A stretch of 64,000 nucleotides of DNA from Alteribacter lacisalsi. GTDB taxonomy: Bacteria; Bacillota; Bacilli; Bacillales; Salisediminibacteriaceae. The notes below the pieces were generated by a model, which did no database searches, was not told the origin of the DNA, and worked only from the letters and a program-made list of their open reading frames with translations. The stretch lies in the NCBI RefSeq assembly GCF_003226345.1, contig NZ_PDOF01000001.1:992001-1056000 (forward strand), read 5' to 3'. Positions within the stretch are counted from its first letter, which is position 1; each line of letters begins with the position of its first letter. Made by a program: the position numbers and the translations under genes. Shown in pieces: positions 58,078 to 64,000 of this stretch.

Positions 58078-58120
58078 TTTAATCAGTGAATGAACCGTGA
58101 AACAACAGATGGGGGTACTC

Positions 58121-58891
58121 ATGCAACAGTCGCGAAAAGTCCGAAGAAAAGGGTTGAAACGGCAGCCAAAAAAAATTCAGATGTCAAAAGCACAAAAGAT
58201 GCAGTATAAGCAGTTTCTCCGGTCACTCGGGTTTGAATTTGAAAACGAGGATTTGTTTATTCAGGCTTTTACCCATTCATCCTACGTAAATGAACACCGG
58301 ATTCGTCCCCATGACGATAATGAAAGACTTGAGTTTTTAGGCGATGCGGTTTTGGAATTGGCCATCTCGCAATTTCTGTTTAAGACCTTTGACACGATGA
58401 GTGAAGGTGAGATGACCAAACTCAGAGCTGCCATCGTATGTGAACCCTCTCTTGCAAGGTTTGCAGGTGATCTTCACTTTGGGGAGCACGTTCTTCTCGG
58501 AAAAGGGGAGGAGATGACCGGAGGCAGAACGAGACCGGCCCTTCTGGCAGATGTGTTCGAATCATTTGTCGGGGCCCTTTATCTTGATCAGGGTCTTGAG
58601 GCCGTCTACGTGTTTCTGGAGAAACATGTCTACCCTAAAATCAAACAGGGTGCATTTTCCCATATGATGGACTTTAAAAGCCAGCTGCAGGAATTTATTC
58701 AAAGAGAAGGCCATGGTCAGGTTCAATACCGGATCGTCCATGAAAAAGGTCCTGCGCACTGCAGGGAGTTTGTGAGTGAGGTCTGGCTTGAAGAAGAAAG
58801 TCTCGGTACCGGTACCGGCCGTTCCAAAAAAGAAGCCGAACAGCACGCAGCCCAGCAGGCGCTGGAAAAGCTCAACAAAGATGAGGCCTGA
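58121..58891 (+). CDS. rnc: Ribonuclease III
   Basis: A 256-residue double-strand-specific RNase. A basic N-terminal extension (about 1-25) precedes the catalytic domain with the signature [14 protein letters not shown] (about 67-80). The C-terminal dsRNA-binding domain spans about 180-252 ([19 protein letters not shown]). It processes rRNA and other structured RNA. ATG 58121 (GGGGGT just upstream, tight spacing) is preferred; GTG 58097 is a longer alternative with no clear site. Confidence 0.95.
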   Translation: MQQSRKVRRKGLKRQPKKIQMSKAQKMQYKQFLRSLGFEFENEDLFIQAFTHSSYVNEHRIRPHDDNERLEFLGDAVLELAISQFLFKTFDTMSEGEMTKLRAAIVCEPSLARFAGDLHFGEHVLLGKGEEMTGGRTRPALLADVFESFVGALYLDQGLEAVYVFLEKHVYPKIKQGAFSHMMDFKSQLQEFIQREGHGQVQYRIVHEKGPAHCREFVSEVWLEEESLGTGTGRSKKEAEQHAAQQALEKLNKDEA

Positions 58892-58914
58892 GGCGTAATG
58901 ATACATGTAAAACA

Positions 58915-58957
58915 TAAAAAGCTTCCAATTATCCATGCGATAATCGGAAGCTTTTTT
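58915..58957. terminator. Bidirectional terminator between rnc and the UPF0435 gene
   Basis: AAAAAGCTTCC.ATTATC pairs with GATAAT.GGAAGCTTTTTT; A and T runs on the two sides serve the converging genes. Confidence 0.9.
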
Positions 58958-58972
58958 CCTGGATTTAACGTT

Positions 58973-59182
58973 TTATTTTCTCATTTGGCCCAGTTCGGAT
59001 ACAATGGCATCCATTTCATTCACGCTGAAGCTGTTACGGCTCATCACGTGAGCGTGAACTTCCTCAAGGTCATCGAACTTCTCGAGGTCAAAATCTTTCG
59101 CTTTAATGGCCCCTGCATTCACGATCTGAAGCTTCCCTTTAATATCATCAAGCATTTCATTGATGCGCTCTTCGTTTTTCAT
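58973..59182 (-). CDS. UPF0435 (DUF1128) family small protein
   Basis: A 69-residue protein. KLQIVNAGAIKAKDF in the middle and MSRNSFSVNEMDAIVSELGQMRK (last 23 residues, split motif MSRNSFS / EMDAIVSELG) match the DUF1128 family, of which B. subtilis YfkK is a member. Function unknown. The start is the ATG at 59182 with AAAGGAATGACC upstream. It converges on rnc and diverges from smc, and is not found at this place in B. subtilis. Confidence 0.88.
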   Translation of the reverse strand: MKNEERINEMLDDIKGKLQIVNAGAIKAKDFDLEKFDDLEEVHAHVMSRNSFSVNEMDAIVSELGQMRK

Positions 59183-59222
59183 TATCGGTCATTCCTTTCT
59201 ATCTGGTGCTGTTTCCTCTCTT

Positions 59223-59250
59223 ATTCTAACACGGTTCAGAAATTTGAACA
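59223..59250 (-). promoter_or_regulatory. Candidate promoter of the UPF0435 gene
   Basis: On the minus strand TGTTAGAAT gives an extended -10 (TAGAAT at 59223-59228), with TGTTCA about 16 bp upstream as a weak -35. Confidence 0.5.
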
Positions 59251-59440
59251 CCGGCAAGTACCGTTTTCCAAAGGATGTGCAGGGTCCAAGGGAGCGGAAC
59301 AGGTGTGTCGGAGTGTGTCATTTTGTCGATATCCTGCCTGCGAAAGTGGATTCCCACCGCACGAAGGTCGATAATCGTAAAAAAAACTGATACCCGGTAT
59401 TTAAACAACTGCCATCTCTGCACACCCTTTCCCCGAGACG
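59251..59440. other. Spacer upstream of smc, no gene seen
   Basis: Only short frames without ribosome sites or family resemblance occur here. Nothing else recognisable. Confidence 0.5.
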
Positions 59441-59470
59441 TTCCAAATCAGAAACAGAGTATGGTAAAAT
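59441..59470 (+). promoter_or_regulatory. Candidate promoter of smc
   Basis: TGGTAAAAT (59462-59470) is an extended -10; TTCCAA (59441-59446) lies 18 bp upstream. In many Bacilli smc is read from rnc; here the inserted convergent gene makes a separate promoter necessary. Confidence 0.55.
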
Positions 59471-59535
59471 AGTTAAGTTACAAGGAAGAAATGCCACCCG
59501 CTGCACAGGCGGACGGAATAAAGAGGTGGATAGCA

Positions 59536-62500
59536 TTGTTTTTAAAACGACTCGACCTGATCGGCTTTAAATCATTTGCCGACAGGCTTTCGATTGATTT
59601 TGTTTCCGGTGTGACCGCAGTAGTCGGCCCAAACGGAAGCGGCAAAAGCAACATTTCCGATGGAATCCGGTGGGTGCTTGGCGAACAGTCAGCCAAAAAT
59701 CTCCGCGGAGGAAAAATGGAAGATATCATTTTTTCCGGAACCGACACGAGAAAACCGCTGAATATGGCGGAAATTACCCTTACCTTAAATAACGAAAATC
59801 AGCACCTGGCGATCGACTACAGTGAAGTAAGCGTCACAAGACGTGTGTACCGCTCAGGTGAAAGTGAGTATCTTATAAATAACCAGACGTGCAGGCTCAG
59901 AGATATTATCGATCTGTTTATGGACTCGGGTCTTGGAAAAGAATCTTTTTCCATTATCGGCCAGGGAAGGATCGAAGAGATTCTGAGCAGTAAACCGGAG
60001 GAACGAAGAAAAATCTTTGAAGAGGCTGCCGGTGTACTAAAATACAAGAACCGCAAAGTGAAATCAGAGAAAAAGCTTGCAGATACACAGGACAACCTGA
60101 ACAGAGTGGACGATATTCTCCATGAGCTGCACGGTCAGGTTGGACCGCTCAGGGAGCAGGCCGATATTGCAAGGGACTATCTGGAACGTAAAGCTGAGCT
60201 GAAAGAAGTGGAAACCGGTCTGATCGTTAAAGAAATTGAAGAACTTCATCAAAGATGGACCGCTGAAAAGAATAATCTCGCTTCCTTCAGACAGAAAGAG
60301 GAAGCGCTGCAGTCTGATGCTCAGATTAAAGAAAAAGCGGCCGAGCAGTGCAAGAGTGATATCCATGAATTTGACGAGTCCATTCAGAAACTTCAGGATA
60401 TCCTGCTTACGGCAAGTGAGGATCTTGAAAAGAAAGAAGGACAGAAGCAGGTCTGGCACGAACGGAAGAGGAACTTCACAAAAAACCGTGAACAGTTTAA
60501 GGACGAGATTGAACGTCTGAAAGAGCAGAGCATGGAACTGGCTGAAAAAGTGTCAAAGCGCCAGTCAGATGCAGACAGCGCAGCAGAAAAGCTGTCATTC
60601 ACACAGAAAAGTCTGAAGCAGGACAGGGAAAAGCTGCACCGGCTGAGCGGGAACCATGAAGACGAGGTTGAACAGCTGAAGGCTGACTACATAGAGTTTC
60701 TGAACGAAGCCGCAGCACTCAAAAATGAAAAACGGTACCTTGAAGACCAGCTCTCTAAACAGTCTTTTAAAGAAAACAGGCTTGAGACTGATAATAAAGG
60801 TCTGCTTGAAAAGAGAACACAATTAACTGAAAAGCAGTCTTTAAGTTCAAAAGCTCTCGAAGAAATCCGCAAAAAGCTGGAAGCTGCTGCCGATTCGTTC
60901 AGGGAGCAGCAGTCCAGTCTTGAAAAGAGCGAAGCCCTTTACCGTAAGAAAGAAGCCCTCCTCTATGAAGCATACCGTCACGTGGAACAGCTCCGTTCCA
61001 AAAAAGACGTCCTTGAAGACATGCAGAATGACTATGCCGGTTTCTTTCAGGGGGTAAAGGAAATTCTTAAAGAGCGAGACCGTACATTTTCAGGAATTGA
61101 AGGTGCGGTGGCAGAGTTGATTGACGTGAAAAAAGAGTACGAAACCGCCATTGAAACGGCGCTGGGTGCTTCCCAGCAGCACGTGGTTGTTGCGGACGAA
61201 GCGACGGGAAGAAAGGCGATTTCCTGGCTCAAACAAAAACACCTCGGCAGAGCAACGTTTCTTCCTATGGACGTGATCAGGCCCCGGAACCTTAGTGAAA
61301 GCGACCGTTCACAGCTTCAACAGGCACAGGGGTTTGAAGGTGTGGCAAAAGACCTGGTCGACTATGATCCCCGGTATGAAAATGTCGCGGCACAGCTGCT
61401 CGGGAATGTGATTGTGGCCACGGGAATGAAAGAGGCAAACGGTATTGCCAGGCTGCTGCGTTACCGCTACCGGATCGTCACGCTGGAAGGCGACGTAATT
61501 AATCCCGGGGGAGCTATGACAGGCGGAAGTGCAAACCGGAAAAAATCGCAGCTGCTTGGAAGACAGCAGGAGCTTGAGCGGCTGTCCGATAAGCTTTCAA
61601 AGCTTGAGCAGGAATCCAACATGCTCCGCCAGGAAGTTGAAGCCCGGAAAGAAGAAATCGCAGAGCTCAGAAGATCCCTGAACAGCAAGAGATCCGAGGG
61701 AGAAGTGTTAAGGGAACAAGAGCATGAAGAGAAGGACCGTCTTAGGGAAGCGGAGATGGCGATTGCGAATCTGAATGAGCGCCTCCGGATTTATGACCAG
61801 GAGAAAAACGAATTCGCAAGGGAGCGCTCGGAACGGGAATCGCGCTTTGCAGAGCTTGATTCAAGGATTGCTGAAGCCGAGACGGAAACCGTGAGGCTCA
61901 ATGAAAAAATTCAGAACGCCAAAACCATTCAGGCTGAACAGGCGGTTTCAAAGGAAACGCTCCAGAAAGCTGTGACTGAAGGTCAGATTCAGGAGACGAA
62001 GGAGCAGGAACAGCTTCACTATCTTGAAGAAACACTCCGTTCGCTTCGGGATTCCTATAACTCCGTCACTGGTGAACTGAATGCTAAACAGCAGGAATAT
62101 GACCAACTGAGTACCGAAATTGATTCCCAGGCTGATGATGGGGTGACTCTGGAGCAGCTGATTGAAAAACGGAGAAACGAAAAGCAGAACACGATTAGAC
62201 TGATTGCCAGACAAAAATCAGAACGACTAAACCTTCAGCAGGAACTTGATGATACAGAACGGGAATTAAAAGAGCAGAAGCGGCTCGTGAAACAGATGAG
62301 CGATGCTGTCAGGGAAACTGAAGTGGCAGTAAACCGCACAGATGTGGAACTGGACAACCGGCTTAAAAAGCTTGAAGGTGAGTATGAACTCACCTATGAA
62401 GCTGCGAAGGCTCACCATGCTATTGAACTGTCCATAGAAGAGGCCCGTACGAGAGTAAAACTGATTAAGCTTAGTATAGAGGAACTGGGTTCCGTAAACA

Positions 62501-63105
62501 TTGGCGCCATTGACGAATACGAGAGAATCAGGGAGCGCTATGATTTCCTTCTCAGCCAGAAAGAAGATCTGGAGTCGGCCAAGGCGACGCTAATGCAGAT
62601 CATTAGTGAGATGGATGAAGAGATGATCCGGCGCTTCAGTGAATCTTTTGAAAAAATCCAGGAGCACTTCCAGGATGTCTTCGTCCAGCTTTTTGGAGGC
62701 GGCCGTGCCGGGCTGGTATTAACGGAGCCGGACAACCTGCTGACATCGGGAGTGGATATCGTCGCCCAGCCGCCCGGGAAAAAACTGCAGAACCTTGGTC
62801 TCCTGTCAGGCGGGGAGAGGGCTCTTACGGCAATCGCACTTCTGTTCGCGATACTTCAGACGCGGCCTGTTCCTTTCTGCGTTCTTGATGAAGTTGAGGC
62901 TGCACTTGACGATGCCAATGTGGCCCGCTTCGCCCAGTACCTTAAGGAATTCAGCGGGAAGACCCAGTTTATTGTTGTGACACACCGTAAAGGAACGATG
63001 GAAGAAGCGGATGTTCTCTACGGTGTGACTATGCAGGAATCAGGCGTGTCCAAACTTGTAAGTGTACGAATGGAAGAGACAGAAGCCCTAGTCGGCGCAA
63101 ACTGA
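59536..63105 (+). CDS. smc: Chromosome segregation ATPase Smc
   Basis: A 1189-residue SMC protein. The N-terminal head has Walker A GPNGSGKSN (31-39) and GEQSAKNLRGG. Two long coiled-coil arms (about 165-500 and 680-1020) flank the hinge (about 510-670, with PGGAMTGGSANRKK near 655). The C-terminal head has the signature LLSGGERALTAIALL near 1088 and Walker B CVLDEVEAALDD near 1112. With ScpAB it extrudes DNA loops from the origin region. TTG 59536 has AAGAGGTGG upstream and gives the MFLKRLDLIGFKSF family start. Confidence 0.97.
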   Translation: MFLKRLDLIGFKSFADRLSIDFVSGVTAVVGPNGSGKSNISDGIRWVLGEQSAKNLRGGKMEDIIFSGTDTRKPLNMAEITLTLNNENQHLAIDYSEVSVTRRVYRSGESEYLINNQTCRLRDIIDLFMDSGLGKESFSIIGQGRIEEILSSKPEERRKIFEEAAGVLKYKNRKVKSEKKLADTQDNLNRVDDILHELHGQVGPLREQADIARDYLERKAELKEVETGLIVKEIEELHQRWTAEKNNLASFRQKEEALQSDAQIKEKAAEQCKSDIHEFDESIQKLQDILLTASEDLEKKEGQKQVWHERKRNFTKNREQFKDEIERLKEQSMELAEKVSKRQSDADSAAEKLSFTQKSLKQDREKLHRLSGNHEDEVEQLKADYIEFLNEAAALKNEKRYLEDQLSKQSFKENRLETDNKGLLEKRTQLTEKQSLSSKALEEIRKKLEAAADSFREQQSSLEKSEALYRKKEALLYEAYRHVEQLRSKKDVLEDMQNDYAGFFQGVKEILKERDRTFSGIEGAVAELIDVKKEYETAIETALGASQQHVVVADEATGRKAISWLKQKHLGRATFLPMDVIRPRNLSESDRSQLQQAQGFEGVAKDLVDYDPRYENVAAQLLGNVIVATGMKEANGIARLLRYRYRIVTLEGDVINPGGAMTGGSANRKKSQLLGRQQELERLSDKLSKLEQESNMLRQEVEARKEEIAELRRSLNSKRSEGEVLREQEHEEKDRLREAEMAIANLNERLRIYDQEKNEFARERSERESRFAELDSRIAEAETETVRLNEKIQNAKTIQAEQAVSKETLQKAVTEGQIQETKEQEQLHYLEETLRSLRDSYNSVTGELNAKQQEYDQLSTEIDSQADDGVTLEQLIEKRRNEKQNTIRLIARQKSERLNLQQELDDTERELKEQKRLVKQMSDAVRETEVAVNRTDVELDNRLKKLEGEYELTYEAAKAHHAIELSIEEARTRVKLIKLSIEELGSVNIGAIDEYERIRERYDFLLSQKEDLESAKATLMQIISEMDEEMIRRFSESFEKIQEHFQDVFVQLFGGGRAGLVLTEPDNLLTSGVDIVAQPPGKKLQNLGLLSGGERALTAIALLFAILQTRPVPFCVLDEVEAALDDANVARFAQYLKEFSGKTQFIVVTHRKGTMEEADVLYGVTMQESGVSKLVSVRMEETEALVGAN

Positions 63106-63118
63106 ATGGAGGATCATG

Positions 63119-64000
63119 ATGAGCTTTTTTAAAAAACTTAAAGATAAGATTACGAATCAGACAGAAACAGTCACGACGAAATTTAAGGATGGTCTTTCAA
63201 AAACCCGCGATTCTTTCGTCGGCCAGATGAATGAACTCGTCAAAGATTACCGGAAAGTGGACGAGGAATTTTTTGAGGAACTGGAAGACATCCTTATTTC
63301 AGCCGATGTAGGTGTCAACACCGTGATGCAGCTGATCGATGAGCTTAAAGACGAAGCCCGGAGAAGAAATATCAGCCAGGCAGAAGACATTCAGCCGGTC
63401 ATTTCCGAAAAACTGGCAGAAATGCTCCAGAAAGAAGAGGATGAGAGCGAGCTTAATATGCAGAAAAATGCCATGACTGTCATCCTTTTTGTCGGTGTGA
63501 ACGGCGTTGGAAAAACGACCACAATCGGAAAGATGGCCCATAAGTTCCGTGAAGAAGGTAAAAAGGTCGTCCTTGCTGCCGGGGACACCTTCCGTGCCGG
63601 AGCCATTGAACAGCTTGAAGTCTGGGGGGAGCGCGCAGGTGTGGACGTCGTGAAGCAGCAGGCGGGATCAGATCCTGCAGCCGTCATGTATGATGCTGTT
63701 CAGTCCGCAAAGTCAAAAGGAGCAGACGTCCTGCTCTGTGATACGGCAGGCCGGCTTCAGAACAAAGTTAATCTGATGAACGAACTGGAAAAGGTCAAGC
63801 GGGTCATCAGCCGGGAAATCCCAGATGCACCGCACGAAGTGCTGCTTGTTCTCGATGCCACCACCGGCCAGAACGCTATGAGCCAGGCAAAAACGTTCTC
63901 GAAGTCGACAGACGTATCAGGAATCGTTCTGACAAAACTCGACGGCACCGCCAAAGGGGGAATCGTCCTGGCAATCCGCAATGAACTGGACATCCCGGTT
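63119..64000 (+). CDS. ftsY: Signal recognition particle receptor FtsY (partial at right edge)
   Basis: The first 294 codons are present without a stop; the frame runs off the window. MSFFKKLKDKI begins a short basic N-terminal membrane-targeting segment, an N domain follows (about 25-110), and the SRP GTPase domain has P-loop GVNGVGKTTT (about 124), DTFRAGAIEQL, DTAGRLQNK and TKLDGTAKGG. It receives SRP-ribosome complexes at the membrane. ATG 63119 fits the family start; ATG 63116 just before is the alternative. AATGGAGGATC precedes them. Confidence 0.97.
   Translation, partial: MSFFKKLKDKITNQTETVTTKFKDGLSKTRDSFVGQMNELVKDYRKVDEEFFEELEDILISADVGVNTVMQLIDELKDEARRRNISQAEDIQPVISEKLAEMLQKEEDESELNMQKNAMTVILFVGVNGVGKTTTIGKMAHKFREEGKKVVLAAGDTFRAGAIEQLEVWGERAGVDVVKQQAGSDPAAVMYDAVQSAKSKGADVLLCDTAGRLQNKVNLMNELEKVKRVISREIPDAPHEVLLVLDATTGQNAMSQAKTFSKSTDVSGIVLTKLDGTAKGGIVLAIRNELDIPV

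Noticed and set aside
61508-61545. Possible frameshift near the Smc hinge
   Set aside because: The frame continues through PGGAMTGGSANRKK into the second coiled coil without interruption, and the total length is normal.

Overview
This window is a piece of a Bacillaceae (Firmicutes) chromosome from a spore former. It runs in one direction through the conserved sigG–ylm–divIVA–ileS–pyr–priA–prkC–fab–smc–ftsY neighbourhood known from Bacillus subtilis. Evidence for spore formation is the 3' end of sigG at the left edge, a ylmC/ymxH family gene, a yteA-type gene and an intact 26-codon spoVM. G+C is about half by eye. The short dispersed repeats resemble those of halophilic or alkaliphilic Bacillaceae, but species cannot be fixed from this sequence.

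Layout. 1-4704: sigG end, ylmC, pgeF (ylmD), ylmE, sepF, ylmG, ylmH, divIVA (cell division and envelope geometry). 4705-8012: isoleucine T-box and ileS. 8229-10846: yteA-type gene, lspA, rluD-type pseudouridine synthase. 10843-22917: complete pyrimidine operon pyrR-pyrP-pyrB-pyrC-pyrAA-pyrAB-pyrK-pyrD-pyrF-pyrE with three PyrR attenuators. 22930-27430: an accessory methyltransferase and a heterodimeric ABC exporter, followed by about 500 bp without a convincing gene but with two operator-like palindromes. 27928-34004: rqcH (minus strand), a calcium-type P-ATPase, yloC, remA. 34168-41375: gmk, rpoZ, coaBC, priA, fmt, rsmB. 41519-46665: prpC, prkC, rsgA, rpe, thiN. 46782-47253: spoVM and (minus strand) rpmB. 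47528-54249: asp23-family gene, fakA, a fakB/DegV gene, sdaAB, sdaAA, recG. 54433-58891: fapR, plsX, fabD, fabG, acpP, rnc. 58973-64000: a small UPF0435 gene (minus strand), smc and the start of ftsY.

The genes form tightly coupled operons with many 4-14 nt overlaps. Regulation can be read directly at several points: an AUC-specifier T-box for ileS, PyrR attenuators for pyr, a FapR operator at fapR-plsX-fabD-fabG, and several well-formed sigma-A promoters.

Most of the window is ordinary core genome. I found no convincing undescribed multi-gene system. The points most worth a second look are: pyrF lacks any ATG/GTG/TTG at a sensible start and appears to begin at AUC; a ~120-bp repeat occurs four times, each between a terminator/attenuator hairpin and the next start codon; two near-identical palindromes lie in the gene-poor gap after the ABC exporter; a long near-perfect hairpin lies directly upstream of rnc; and def and rlmN are missing from their usual places.
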